DNA of 64,000 bases from G958296245 sp963664035 (GTDB lineage: Bacteria > Chloroflexota > Dehalococcoidia > Lucifugimonadales > G958296245): NCBI GenBank assembly GCA_963664035.2, contig OY760867.2, positions 1,364,001 to 1,428,000 of the forward strand, written 5' to 3'. Below, in pieces: positions 40,554-49,584 of this stretch (the stretch's first letter is position 1; every line of letters starts with the position of its first letter). A program made the translations under genes and the position numbers. The notes below the pieces were generated by a model. It made no database searches, was not told the origin of the DNA, and saw only the letters and a list, made by a program, of their open reading frames with translations.

Positions 40554-41741
40554 ATGTCGTTTACGCAAGACAGGGAAGAGCCGGCGTCGCGTCCGGGCGC
40601 GGCGCCTGAGAAGGGGGCCGGCGCGCGGCTCTACGGCGTGCTGGCGCTGCTCGTGCTCGCGTTGGGCATGCTGCTGGGGTACGCCCTCGGCTGGGTGTCG
40701 TTCGGGTTGCCGTGGGCGTCCGACCAGGGGGCCGCGCTCTACGACGAAGAGGAGGTCGTATCCGTATTCGACCGCGCCAGCCCCGCCGTGGTGGAGATCA
40801 CCGTGGCGCGGCCCACCAGGAACCTGCCGCTCCTGCAGACGAGCGGCTCAGGCTTCCTCGTAGACGGCGACGGCCACATAGTCACCAATCACCACGTCGT
40901 GGCCGGTTCGGACCGTATCAGCGTGGAGTTCCACGACGGCCGGGTCTTGGACGCGACGCCCCTCGGCTCCAGCCCGGCCGACGACCTGGCGCTGCTGCGC
41001 GTGGACCCCGAACAGGTCCGCGACATCGACCCTCTCGACCTAGCCGACTCCGACGAACTGAAGCCCGGCCAGCTTGCCATCGCCATAGGCAGCCCGTTCC
41101 GCAAGCAGAACTCGATCTCCGTGGGCGTCGTGAGCGGCGTGGGCAGGAGCGAGACGCGCCCCCGCGCAGGGAGCCCGGAGCCGGGCAGCATCCTGCAGAG
41201 GCCCGTCCCGGACCTGGTGCAGACCACCGCGGCCCTGAACCCGGGCAGCTCCGGCGGCCCGCTCCTGGACCGCGCGGGCGCGGTCATCGGCGTCAACTCC
41301 GCCGTCAGGATAGAGTCCGGCGTGCAGGTGGGAATGGGCTTCGCGGTGCCGAGCAACACGGTGGTGAAGCTGATGCCGGAGATGAAGACGGGCAGCCAGG
41401 TGCGTCGCCCCTGGCTAGGCATCCGGGGCTCGGCGCTCAACAACACCAGCGCGGCTGAGATGGGGCTCTCGGTGGAGAGCGGCGTATACGTCACCGAGGT
41501 GCTGCCGGACAGCCCCGCCGCCGAGGCGAAGCTGCGCGGAGACAGCCGGCCATCCCTCGTCCGCCCGGCGGGCGACGGCGACGTCATCCTCGCGATGGAC
41601 GAGCAGGAGGTCGCGTCGGTAACGGACATCGTGACCCTCCTGAACGCGCGACGCCCCGGCGACCGCATCGCGCTGACCATCCTCCGGGACAACGTCCATG
41701 TCCGCGTAACCGTCATCCTGGACGACTGGCCCGACACGTAG
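40554..41741 (+). CDS. HtrA/DegP-type trypsin-like serine protease with PDZ domain
   Basis: A 395-residue membrane-anchored protease. A single N-terminal transmembrane helix (LYGVLALLVLALGMLLGYAL, residues ~26-45) holds the enzyme at the outer face. The trypsin-like triad is TNHHVVAG (His near 119), DDLALLRVD (Asp near 148) and NPGSSGGPLLD (Ser near 231). One PDZ domain (from ~280) contains GVYVTEVLPDSPAAEA and GDVILAMDEQEV. It should degrade or refold damaged extracytoplasmic proteins. GGAGGACGG precedes ATG 40554. It is convergent with nothing and followed by the HEPN-MNT pair. Confidence 0.95.
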   Translation: MSFTQDREEPASRPGAAPEKGAGARLYGVLALLVLALGMLLGYALGWVSFGLPWASDQGAALYDEEEVVSVFDRASPAVVEITVARPTRNLPLLQTSGSGFLVDGDGHIVTNHHVVAGSDRISVEFHDGRVLDATPLGSSPADDLALLRVDPEQVRDIDPLDLADSDELKPGQLAIAIGSPFRKQNSISVGVVSGVGRSETRPRAGSPEPGSILQRPVPDLVQTTAALNPGSSGGPLLDRAGAVIGVNSAVRIESGVQVGMGFAVPSNTVVKLMPEMKTGSQVRRPWLGIRGSALNNTSAAEMGLSVESGVYVTEVLPDSPAAEAKLRGDSRPSLVRPAGDGDVILAMDEQEVASVTDIVTLLNARRPGDRIALTILRDNVHVRVTVILDDWPDT

Positions 41742-41780
41742 AATCGCGGCAGGCTTTACGGACACCGAACGGAGTAGCAT

Positions 41781-42173
41781 ATGGGCGTTGGCGAGGCCAG
41801 GCGACATGTCGCTCGTGCGAGACGACAACTGGGTAAGGTCCAGATCGCGGCCTGGGAGCCGCAGGACCATGAGCAGGCTGTCACGTGGGCCTTCTACGCC
41901 TATGAGAACTGTGTGGCCGCGCTGGCGGAGCGGTATGGTCGCAGATGGACGAAGAATCACCGCGAGAAAGCAGAACTGGCCCGAAAGCTCTATGACGACG
42001 GTCTGGTCTCACGAGACATCGGCGACGAGTTGGAAGAGTTGAACAGCCTGAGAAAAGACGTCGCGTACGACGATCCGGGCCCGTACCTACTGGAAAGAGA
42101 CCTCGAAGACTTGGCAATTGAACTGAAAAAGTTCATCTACGAGATCGACTCTCGCATAGGCCATTCGCAATGA
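41781..42173 (+). CDS. HEPN-like toxin-type protein with altered active site
   Basis: A 130-residue all-helical protein in the position of the HEPN partner of an MNT antitoxin. The family RNase motif R-x4-H appears as R91-KDVA-Y96, Tyr in place of His. Helix 1 (HEQAVTWAFYAYENCVAALAE) is typical. It may lack RNase activity, or belong to a HEPN subgroup with Tyr at this position. Its stop overlaps the MNT start (ATGA), so expression is coupled. GGAGTAGC precedes ATG 41781. Confidence 0.75.
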   Translation: MGVGEARRHVARARRQLGKVQIAAWEPQDHEQAVTWAFYAYENCVAALAERYGRRWTKNHREKAELARKLYDDGLVSRDIGDELEELNSLRKDVAYDDPGPYLLERDLEDLAIELKKFIYEIDSRIGHSQ

Positions 42174-42835
42174 TCGGAACAGTGGAAGCCAGTACCAGAC
42201 CGGTGTTGGACGCCCTGGCGCGGGAGGGGCTGTTCGAAACCGCGACCGTGGTGCTCGTGGGGTCCGTCGCGCGGGGCGCAATGACCCCGCGCAGCGACAT
42301 CGACGTCCTGGTCCTTCACGCCGGCAGCGGCCGGCTGCGGCTCAAGCGTCCTGGCGACATACACCTGCAGCAGGACAGTCGGTCCAGGTTCCTCAGGCGG
42401 CTCCAGGACGGCGACGACTATCCGGGGTGGGCGCTGCGCTTCGGGGAGCCCATGCACGACCCCGACGGCTGGTGGGCCCAGCAGACGGCGGCCGAGCTAC
42501 GGGCCCCCCACTGGCCGGACTGGCGCGCGAAGGCCGAGCACGCCGGGAAGCGTATGGGGATTGCCTCGGAGATGCTCGACGTAGGTGACGTCGACGCGGC
42601 GTCGGAGGAGTTGCTATTTGCGGCCAGCCACGTCGCCAGGGCCACGCTGCTGAAGCAGGGGATGTTTCCCCTGTCGCGGCCCGAGCTGCCCTCCCAGTTG
42701 GAAGCTACCGATCGGGATTTCGCCAAGCTCCTCGATCAGCTTATCGGCGGGGATATGGACACAGACGGCCTCATATCGGCAGCGTCGCTCTTGGAGGAGC
42801 GGCTGGACCGGCTATCCGCCGCGCCGGTCTCGTAG
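42170..42835 (+). CDS. MNT-type nucleotidyltransferase (antitoxin of HEPN pair)
   Basis: A 221-residue protein with the minimal nucleotidyltransferase signature VGSVARGAMTPRSDIDVLVL: G31-S32 and the metal pair Asp43/Asp45. In HEPN-MNT modules the enzyme AMPylates the HEPN protein near its active site and blocks it; with Tyr96 in the HEPN partner, a tyrosine acceptor is directly available, which is inference. C-terminal helices (SEELLFAASHVARATLLKQ) resemble a fused HEPN-like tail. It is convergent with ilvD. Confidence 0.85.
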   Translation: MIGTVEASTRPVLDALAREGLFETATVVLVGSVARGAMTPRSDIDVLVLHAGSGRLRLKRPGDIHLQQDSRSRFLRRLQDGDDYPGWALRFGEPMHDPDGWWAQQTAAELRAPHWPDWRAKAEHAGKRMGIASEMLDVGDVDAASEELLFAASHVARATLLKQGMFPLSRPELPSQLEATDRDFAKLLDQLIGGDMDTDGLISAASLLEERLDRLSAAPVS

Positions 42836-42863
42836 CGCCCGGCTCCAATCATCTTCGCTCCCC

Positions 42864-44549
42864 CTACGTCGTGACGGCCCCCCGTGACGCGGTGGAGACC
42901 AGCTTGGCGTACTTGGCCATCACCCCGGTCGTGTACTGCGGGGCAGGGGGAGTCCACTGGCTGCGCCTACGCGCCAGCTCCTCGTCCGGCACGTCGACGT
43001 CTAGCTGCCTGGACTCGACGTCCATCGTGATGGTCTCGCCGTCCCTGACCAGGGCGATGGGGCCGCCCGCCGCCGCCTCCGGGGCCACGTGGCCGATCAT
43101 CGGGCCGTGCGTGGCGCCGGAGAAGCGCCCGTCGGTCATGAGCAGCACGTCCTCGCCCAGCCCCTGGCCCATGATCGCGCCCGTAACCGCCAGCATCTCC
43201 TGCATACCTGGGCCGCCCTTCGGCCCCTCGTAGCGCAGCACCAGCACGTCGCCCGGCTCGATCTCGCCGTTCGTGACCGCGCTGAACGCCGCCCGCTCGC
43301 CGTCGAAGACCCGCGCCGGGCCGCTGTGCTTCAGGTGCTTGGTGCCAGCCACCTTCATCACCGCGCCCTCCGGCGCAAGGTTCCCCTTCAGGATCACCAG
43401 GCCGCCCGTCGGGCTGCGCGGCGACGACGCGGGGTACACGACCCTGCTGTCCGGCCCCGAGTCGAAGCCGGCCAGGTTCTCCGCCACCGTCTTGCCCGTG
43501 ACCGTAGGCGCGTCCCCGTGGAGCAGCCCGGCCCTCAGCAGCTCGTTCATGACGACCGGCACGCCCCCTGTCTTGTCCAGGTCGGACATGACGAACCGCC
43601 CGCCGGGGCGCAGGTCCGTCAGGTACGGCGTGGTGCGGCTGAGGTGGTCGAAGTCGTCGATCTCCAGCGGAACCCCGGCCTCGTGCGCGATTGCCAGCAG
43701 GTGCAGCACCGCGTTCGTCGACCCGCCCATCGCCAGCACCACCATGATCGCGTTCTCGAATGCCTCCCGCGTCATGATGTCCCGCGGCTTGACCTCCCGC
43801 TCCAGCATATCCGTCAGCGCGCGTCCGGCGCTCACGGCGACCTCCTCGCCCCGCGGGTCCACCGCCGGGATCGACGCAGCGCCCGGTATCGACATCCCCA
43901 TCGCCTCTATGGCCGACGCCATCGTGTTCGCGGTGAACATGCCGGAGCAGGCGCCCTCCCCGGGGCACGCGACGCGCTCCATGCCGAGCAGGTCGTCCAG
44001 CGTCATCTTGCCCTGCGAGTAGGCGCCCACGGCCTCGAACATATCCTGGATGTTCACGTCCTCGCCGTTGTAGTGGCCCGGCAGTATGGCGCCCCCGTAC
44101 ACGAACAGCGCCGGGACGTTGAGGCGCGCCATCGCCATCATCACGCCGGGCATGTTCTTGTCGCAGGCGGCCACCACGATCAGCCCGTCCATGCTCTCCG
44201 CGAACGTTATCGTCTCGATCGAGTCGGCGATAACCTCGCGGCTCACCAGCGAGGCCTTCATCCCCTCCGTGCCCATCGAGATGCCGTCGCTGACGGTGAT
44301 CGTCCCGAACATGAACGGGACGCTGCCGGCCTCCCGGACGCCCTCCTTGACCTTCTCCGCGATGCGCGTCAGGTGGACGTTGCAGGGGGTGACGTCGCTG
44401 GCGAGGTTGCCCACGGCGACGAACGGCTTGTCCATGTCCTCGTCCGTCAGCCCCACGGCCCGCAGCATCGACCTGGCCGGCGCCCTGTGGGGGCCCTCCG
44501 TCACGGCGAGGCTCTTGTGCTTCAGGCGGGGCTTGGCGACAGTCGTCAT
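42864..44549 (-). CDS. ilvD: Dihydroxy-acid dehydratase
   Basis: A full-length 561-residue IlvD of the branched-chain amino acid pathway, dehydrating 2,3-dihydroxy-isovalerate and -methylvalerate to the keto acids. Cluster and Mg ligands sit in VGNLASDVTPCNVH, VAACDKNMPGVMMAMARLN and CPGEGACSGMFTANTMAS, and the C-terminal FSGATHGPMIGHVAPEA is present. TAGGAGA precedes ATG 44549, and a TATAAT box lies on the minus strand at 44586-44581, giving a very short leader without room for an attenuator. Other ilv genes are not in the window. Confidence 0.97.
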   Translation of the reverse strand: MTTVAKPRLKHKSLAVTEGPHRAPARSMLRAVGLTDEDMDKPFVAVGNLASDVTPCNVHLTRIAEKVKEGVREAGSVPFMFGTITVSDGISMGTEGMKASLVSREVIADSIETITFAESMDGLIVVAACDKNMPGVMMAMARLNVPALFVYGGAILPGHYNGEDVNIQDMFEAVGAYSQGKMTLDDLLGMERVACPGEGACSGMFTANTMASAIEAMGMSIPGAASIPAVDPRGEEVAVSAGRALTDMLEREVKPRDIMTREAFENAIMVVLAMGGSTNAVLHLLAIAHEAGVPLEIDDFDHLSRTTPYLTDLRPGGRFVMSDLDKTGGVPVVMNELLRAGLLHGDAPTVTGKTVAENLAGFDSGPDSRVVYPASSPRSPTGGLVILKGNLAPEGAVMKVAGTKHLKHSGPARVFDGERAAFSAVTNGEIEPGDVLVLRYEGPKGGPGMQEMLAVTGAIMGQGLGEDVLLMTDGRFSGATHGPMIGHVAPEAAAGGPIALVRDGETITMDVESRQLDVDVPDEELARRRSQWTPPAPQYTTGVMAKYAKLVSTASRGAVTT

Positions 44550-44609
44550 CGTCTTCTCCTACGGTTGTGGTACGGGGTAGATTATAGCAGCGCCGGAGTG
44601 GGGGGCCGT

Positions 44610-45683
44610 TCAGCCCGCCGTCTCGCGTCTCCCGGTAGCCTGCGGCGACGACACCCCGTCCGGCGCGGCGGCCGGCTTCGTACGTCGCCGTCGAAGGTTC
44701 CACGCCGCGAACGCCAGCCCGCCGAAGACGAGCACGCTAAGGTAGGTGATGGAGCGGTCCAGCAGGGCGACGGACGCCGCGTCCGCCTTGGCGAGGCCGA
44801 GCAGCAGCAGCGTCGTCGTTCCCGGCTCCACGGCGCCCACGCCGCCCGGCGTCGGAACGGTGCTCAGTATGGCGTGCCCGAGCGCCACTATCAGCACCAA
44901 CGGCAGGGAGATGCTCAGGTCCAGCGCCTGCACCACGAAGTAGAGCCGCCCCACCTCTAGGAGCCACGCGGCGAGGCCCAGCAGGAAGACGAGCCGTAGC
45001 TGCTTCAGGCTGCCCAGCGTACCCTGCCGGAACCGCGTGAACGAGTCCGCGAGCCGGGCCGGGAGCAGTTGAGCGAACCGCGCGCCGTACCCCTTCATCA
45101 GCGCCAGCAGCACCACCAGCGCGGACGCCATCAACAGCGCCGCGAACAGCGCCGCGAAGACGGCGCCTTCCGCGCCCTTGCCGGCCGAGAAGAGCGCTAT
45201 GCTCACGGCTATCATCGCGAGCACCGTTGCCATGTCGACCACGCGCTCCGCCAGCACTGTGCCCAGGCTCCATGAGAAGGTGCGCCCCGAGTCCTCGGAG
45301 AAGGCGTAGGCCCTGTAGGCGTCGCCCAGCCTGAGCCACGTTATCGAGTTGACGAACCAGCCCACCACTATGAGCTGCGACGCCCTGGGCACCGACGGCA
45401 GTCGCGCTGACCGGTCGTCGTGGATGCCCGCGTTCACGGCGAGTATGCGCCAGCGCAAGCCCCTGAATATGAAGCTCAGGTAGTAGAGCGCGAGAGCCAT
45501 CGCGTAGGACCAGGGGTCCATCGACCTGAGGCTCTCCCACGTGCTCGCCCAGTCGATGTCGAAGCGCACCGCTAGGAAGTAGATGAACGCGGCGGCGATC
45601 CCGAGGGACAGCAGCGTGGGGACGGAGAGTATCCGCCGCTTCAGCGTCGTGGTTATGTCCCGGCTGTCGGTGTGCGCGTCCAT
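44610..45683 (-). CDS. LPG-synthase-TM/UPF0104 family membrane protein
   Basis: A 357-residue protein with about eight membrane helices. FRGLRWRILAV (near 73), VGWFVNSITWLRLGDAYRAY (near 106), VLAERVVDMATVLAM (near 143) and VPTPGGVGAVE (near 285) are conserved points of the lysyl-phosphatidylglycerol synthetase membrane-domain family. Lacking the cytosolic GNAT-like half of MprF, it is more likely a lipid flippase-type protein. A 25-residue Lys/Arg/Pro-rich tail is cytoplasmic. It lies between rsmG (20 bp) and ilvD (60 bp) on the same strand. Confidence 0.86.
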   Translation of the reverse strand: MDAHTDSRDITTTLKRRILSVPTLLSLGIAAAFIYFLAVRFDIDWASTWESLRSMDPWSYAMALALYYLSFIFRGLRWRILAVNAGIHDDRSARLPSVPRASQLIVVGWFVNSITWLRLGDAYRAYAFSEDSGRTFSWSLGTVLAERVVDMATVLAMIAVSIALFSAGKGAEGAVFAALFAALLMASALVVLLALMKGYGARFAQLLPARLADSFTRFRQGTLGSLKQLRLVFLLGLAAWLLEVGRLYFVVQALDLSISLPLVLIVALGHAILSTVPTPGGVGAVEPGTTTLLLLGLAKADAASVALLDRSITYLSVLVFGGLAFAAWNLRRRRTKPAAAPDGVSSPQATGRRETAG

Positions 45684-45703
45684 CTGTCTTGCCCAGAGCC
45701 GGA

Positions 45704-46414
45704 CTATAGAGGACGCTTGGCGGGAATGCCAGACCTTCTAGGGTATCGGGCGGGCGTCCGCGCTGCCTTATCCACCACTACCAGCAACCCCTCCCCGCCG
45801 GCGTAGCCGACCTCCCGCAGGCGGGCCGGACCCCCTCCCATCGTCTCTATCGCCCTCCGCGCCGAGGCGACCTCCTCGCCGGCGCCCCTGGACTTCTGCG
45901 CGACGAGCGTCCCGCCGGGTCGGCAGAACGGCAGGCACAGCTCCGCCAGCACGGCCATCGGCGCCACCGCCCTGGAGACGACCATGTCGTAAGCCTCGCG
46001 GTGCGAGGGGTCGTGCGCTATCGTCTCGGCGCGGCCACCGAGCACGGAGGCGCCGTCCAGCCCCAGCAGCCCAACGACGTGCTCCAGGAACGCGGCCTTC
46101 TTGCCCGTCGCCTCGAGCAGCGCGACCCGCCAATGCGGAAAGGCGATCTGCAGAGGAATACCCGGGAAGCCCCCGCCTGAGCCGACGTCCAGCAGCGTCG
46201 GGGCCGACTCCCATGCACCGCCGGGCAGCGCAGCCGCTACCGACAGCGAGTCCAGGAAGTGCTTCGTTACCACCTCGTCAGGGTCGGTTACCGCCGTCAG
46301 GTTGACGCGCCTGTTCCAGGCGATGAGTTCGTCGCCGTATATGCGGAACTGCTCGGCCTGCGCGTCGTCCAGGTGGACCCCCAGCGCCGCCGCGTCCCTG
46401 ACGAGCCTCCGCAT
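45704..46414 (-). CDS. rsmG: 16S rRNA m7G527 methyltransferase RsmG
   Basis: A 236-residue RsmG (GidB). The N-terminus has WNRRVNLTAVTDPDEVVTKHFLDSL (residues ~34-58), motif I is LLDVGSGGGFPGIPL (near 74), followed by LEATGKKAAFLEHV and the AVAPMAVLAELCLPF and VAQKSRG segments, all diagnostic. It methylates N7 of G527 in the 530 loop. The last ~15 residues, Arg/Pro-rich, are non-conserved. It lies 21 bp after the sialidase-like gene, apparently caught in its transcription unit. Confidence 0.95.
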   Translation of the reverse strand: MRRLVRDAAALGVHLDDAQAEQFRIYGDELIAWNRRVNLTAVTDPDEVVTKHFLDSLSVAAALPGGAWESAPTLLDVGSGGGFPGIPLQIAFPHWRVALLEATGKKAAFLEHVVGLLGLDGASVLGGRAETIAHDPSHREAYDMVVSRAVAPMAVLAELCLPFCRPGGTLVAQKSRGAGEEVASARRAIETMGGGPARLREVGYAGGEGLLVVVDKAARTPARYPRRSGIPAKRPL

Positions 46415-46435
46415 GGGGCAAGCGTCACGCCGGCC

Positions 46436-47506
46436 CTACTCGTAGAACCACTGGTACGGGATGCGCGCCAGCTTCAACGACGTGTTGTTCCAGGTCACGG
46501 GGCCGCCGTCGTACCCGCCCTCGGAGTACAGCACCGCGGCAATGTCGCCGTCGAAGACGATCACGGGGTACATGTAGCTGCGGCTCGTGTCAGGCTCGAT
46601 GTCCTTGAAGTTGCTCCACGTCCGCCCGTCGTCCCGCGATATTGCCGCCGTCAGCGGCGTGCGAGGCCGCCCGGAGCCCGGCTCGTCCGGCTTGGCGTTG
46701 TTCCAGACCAGCACGACGTCGCCCGTGGCCGGCACTCGCGTCGCCGAGCACGGCGCCGCGGGGCTGTCCAGCCCCGTGTCGTACGACTCCGACACCGTCT
46801 CCCCGCCGTCCTCGGATACGGCGGCGTATATCTTCCCCAGGCGCGTGCGCATCAGGATCATTATCGAGCCGTCCTTGCGCTCGAAGGCGGCCGGCTCGTC
46901 GGCTCCCCGCCTGGCGACCCCGTCCGCGGTCGTCCCCCTGACCGCTACGGGGTTGGACAGCTTCCATGTTCGACCCGCGTCGTCGGAGTAACTCGCGTAG
47001 GTGAGACTCTCACCCTCGCGCTGCGTCGGGGGCCGAGTGTTGAGCTGGAACGGCAGCACCAAGCGGCCGCTCGCAAGCTCCATGAGCCGCCCGTTGCACG
47101 GGAAGCCGACCTCCGCCTCCATGTCGACCATTGGCTCGTGGGGAGTCCAGCTCTCGCCCTCGTCCTCCGACCAGCGGTAGAAGGGCCAGGCGTAGTAGCA
47201 GCTCTCGTCGTCCGTCCGGCTGTGCGCGAAGCCCACGGTGCCGTCCCGGTACACCTTGACGCTGACCGATATGACGTTGCAGCCGCCGTCGTTCTCCAGC
47301 AGCATGATCGGGTCGCCCCACGTCTGCCCCCTGTCGTGCGACCACCGCCCCATGATGTGCGCGGGCGAGTGGTCGTGGGTCCCGCCGTAGAAGGCCGACC
47401 AAGCCAGCAGCCAGCGCCCGTCGGGGAAGACGGCAATGTCTCCCTCGGAGTTGCGCGGCCACGCGTCGCTGTGGGGTGCTACTATCTGGAAATCGGGTCC
47501 TGCCAT
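46436..47506 (-). CDS. BNR-repeat sialidase-like protein (tandem copy 2)
   Basis: A 356-residue predicted propeller without signal peptide. Asp boxes: SHDRGQTW, SEDEGESW, SDDAGRTW, SEDGGETV and SRDDGRTW. IMILMRTRLGKIY (near 220) has an Arg that could contact a carboxylate, as in sialidases. About nine residues in ten are shared with the upstream copy. GGAGGTG precedes ATG 47506. It follows the sister gene by 41 bp and belongs to the ABC importer unit. Family membership is clear; the substrate is not. Confidence 0.86.
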   Translation of the reverse strand: MAGPDFQIVAPHSDAWPRNSEGDIAVFPDGRWLLAWSAFYGGTHDHSPAHIMGRWSHDRGQTWGDPIMLLENDGGCNVISVSVKVYRDGTVGFAHSRTDDESCYYAWPFYRWSEDEGESWTPHEPMVDMEAEVGFPCNGRLMELASGRLVLPFQLNTRPPTQREGESLTYASYSDDAGRTWKLSNPVAVRGTTADGVARRGADEPAAFERKDGSIMILMRTRLGKIYAAVSEDGGETVSESYDTGLDSPAAPCSATRVPATGDVVLVWNNAKPDEPGSGRPRTPLTAAISRDDGRTWSNFKDIEPDTSRSYMYPVIVFDGDIAAVLYSEGGYDGGPVTWNNTSLKLARIPYQWFYE

Positions 47507-47547
47507 CGTGTCACCTCCACTGTAGAGCGCCTGGTGTCACCCAGTTC

Positions 47548-48615
47548 TCACTCATAGAACCACTGGTAAGGAATCCTGGCCAGCTTCAACGACGTGTTGT
47601 TCCAGGTCACGGGGCCGCCGTCGTACCCGCCCTCGGAGTAGAGCACCGCGGCAGTGTCGCCGTCGAAGACGATCAAGGGGTACATGTAGCCGCGGCTCGT
47701 GTCCGGCTCTATGTCCTTGAAGTTGCCCCACGTCCGTCCGTCGTCCCGCGAGACCGCCGCCGTCAGCGGCGTGCGCGGCCTCCCGGAGCCAGGCGCCTCC
47801 GGCTTCGCGTTGTTCCAGACCAGCACCACGTCGCCCGTGGCCGGCACCCGCGCCGCAGAGCACGGGGCCGCCGGGCTGTCCACCCCCGTGTCGTACGACT
47901 CCGACACCGTCTCCCCGCCGTCCTCGGACACGGCGGCGTAGATCTTCCCAAGGCGCGTGCGCATGAGGAACATTATGGTCCCGTCTTTCCTCTCGAAGGC
48001 GGCCGGCTCGTCGGCTACTCGCCGCGCTATCCCATCCGCGGTCGTCCCCCTGACCGCCACTGGATTGGACAGCTTCCACGACCGCCCTGCGTCGTCCGAG
48101 TAAGCCGCGTGTGTGTGACTCTCACGCTCGCGCGTCGTCGGGGGCCGCGTGTTGAGCTGGAGCGGCAGCACCAGCCGGCCGCTCGCAAGCTCCATGAGCC
48201 GCCCGTTGCAGGGGGAGCCGAACTGGGTCTCCATGTCGACCATCGGCTCGTGTGGGCTCCAGCTCTCGCCGCCGTCCTCCGACCAGCGGTAGAAGGGCCA
48301 GGCGTAGTGGCAGCTCTCGTCGTCCGTCCGGCTGTGAGCGAAACCCACCGTGCCGTCGCGGTAGACCTTGACGCTGACCGATATGACGTTGCAGCCGCCG
48401 TCGTTCTCCAGCAGCATGATCGGGTCGCCCCACGTCTCCCCCCTGTCGTGGGACCACCGCCCCATGATGTGGGCGGCGGAGTGGTCGTGGGACCCGCCGT
48501 AGAAGGCCGACCACGCCAGCAGCCATCGGCCGTCCGGGAACACGGCAACGTCTCCCTCCGAGTTGCGCGGCCACGCGTCGCTGTGAGGCGCCACTATCTG
48601 GAAGTCGGGTCCCAT
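47548..48615 (-). CDS. BNR-repeat sialidase-like protein (tandem copy 1)
   Basis: A 355-residue paralogue of the next gene, differing mostly by conservative changes (for example SHDRGETW, SEDGGESW, SDDAGRSW boxes). The DNA is also very similar, so the duplication is recent or maintained by gene conversion. ATG 48615 lies 12 bp after the stop of the ABC permease gene, implying cotranscription with the importer. A cytoplasmic location (no signal) means that it acts on imported material, unless exported by an unusual route. Confidence 0.86.
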   Translation of the reverse strand: MGPDFQIVAPHSDAWPRNSEGDVAVFPDGRWLLAWSAFYGGSHDHSAAHIMGRWSHDRGETWGDPIMLLENDGGCNVISVSVKVYRDGTVGFAHSRTDDESCHYAWPFYRWSEDGGESWSPHEPMVDMETQFGSPCNGRLMELASGRLVLPLQLNTRPPTTRERESHTHAAYSDDAGRSWKLSNPVAVRGTTADGIARRVADEPAAFERKDGTIMFLMRTRLGKIYAAVSEDGGETVSESYDTGVDSPAAPCSAARVPATGDVVLVWNNAKPEAPGSGRPRTPLTAAVSRDDGRTWGNFKDIEPDTSRGYMYPLIVFDGDTAAVLYSEGGYDGGPVTWNNTSLKLARIPYQWFYE

Positions 48616-48627
48616 GCTAGCATCCGG

Positions 48628-49530
48628 CTAGTCGATGACGCTTCGCGGGTCGAGGGCGTCCCGCAGTCCGTCGCCCAGGAAGTTCACCGCGATGACCGTT
48701 GTCGATATGGCGATGCCGGGCGGCAGCCACAGCCAAGGCTGGCTCTTGAGGACGTTGAGGGACTGCGCCGCGTTCATCATGTTGCCCCACGTCGCTGTCG
48801 GCAACCGCACGCCCAGCCCCAGGAAGCTGAGGGACGCCTCGCTCAGGATCGCGCCCGCGATCGCCAGCGTGGTCGCTACGACCACGTAGGGCACCACGCC
48901 CGGCAGGATGTGGATGAGCATGATGCGCCAGTGCCCCGCTCCCACTGCCCGTGCGCCGAGGACGAAGTCCATCTCTTTGAGCGACAGCACCTGCCCCCGG
49001 ACAAGGCGGGTCTTCCCCGTCCAGCCGAGTATGCCGATGATGAGCATGATGTTCCACACGCTGGCGCCGATCACCGCTACGAGCAGGATGAGGGCGAACA
49101 GGGTCGGGAACATCATCACTATCTCGACTGCGCGCTGTATCAGGTTGTCAAGCCAGCCGCCCGAGTACGCCGAGACTATGCCTAGGAAGGTCCCGATGAC
49201 TGTTGAGATGGCGGCCGCAACAAGGCCGACCGCAATGGAGACGCGACCGGCGTATACCACCCTGGCGTACTGGTCGCGCCCTGCCTCGTCTGTGCCCATG
49301 ATATGGCTCCACGACGGCGGCGTGCGCAGGGCGTCGATGTCGGTGTCGTTTGGATCGTGCCACGTCACCAGCGGGGCGAAGGCCGCCATGAAGGTGAACA
49401 CGACTAGGATCGCCGTGCCAAGGAGCGCCAGCCTGTGACGCCGGAAGCGGCGCCACACTCTCCCCTTGCCTCTCCGCGGGGCCTGTTCCGCTTCGGCGGC
49501 TATATCGCCGGCGGTGCCGGAAGTCGCCAC
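48628..49530 (-). CDS. Peptide/opine-type ABC transporter permease (DppC-like)
   Basis: A 300-residue permease with six membrane helices; the N-terminal DppC extension FRRHRLALLGTAILVVFTFM is present. GTDEAGRDQYARVVYAGRVS (near 92) and the coupling-loop region FVLGARAVGAGHWRIMLIHILP (near 190) are typical of family-5 importers. The start is GTG 49530 behind AAGGAGG. It pairs with the DppB-like permease upstream; no DppD/DppF ATPase gene is present in this cluster, so the ATPase must be encoded elsewhere. Confidence 0.93.
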   Translation of the reverse strand: MATSGTAGDIAAEAEQAPRRGKGRVWRRFRRHRLALLGTAILVVFTFMAAFAPLVTWHDPNDTDIDALRTPPSWSHIMGTDEAGRDQYARVVYAGRVSIAVGLVAAAISTVIGTFLGIVSAYSGGWLDNLIQRAVEIVMMFPTLFALILLVAVIGASVWNIMLIIGILGWTGKTRLVRGQVLSLKEMDFVLGARAVGAGHWRIMLIHILPGVVPYVVVATTLAIAGAILSEASLSFLGLGVRLPTATWGNMMNAAQSLNVLKSQPWLWLPPGIAISTTVIAVNFLGDGLRDALDPRSVID

Positions 49531-49548
49531 TGCTTCCTCCTTATCTGG

Positions 49549-49577
49549 TCGTTCGCCCTGAGCCCGTCGAAGGGCCT
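49549..49577 (+). repeat. REP-like dispersed repeat, copy 3
   Basis: CGTTCGCCCTGAGCCCGTCG followed by AAGGGCC, lying in the 54-bp gap between the two permease genes, just upstream of the dppC-like ribosome site. The same core is found at 2874-2896 and 32076-32103. Confidence 0.72.
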
Positions 49578-49584
49578 CCGTATC

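Noticed and set aside
44550..44600. A leader attenuator or T-box before ilvD
   Set aside because: The predicted -10 box is only about 30 bp from the start codon, leaving no room for a leader structure.
43089..44960. A 623-residue frame antisense to ilvD
   Set aside because: Arg/His/Val-rich shadow; ilvD is full length with all cluster motifs.
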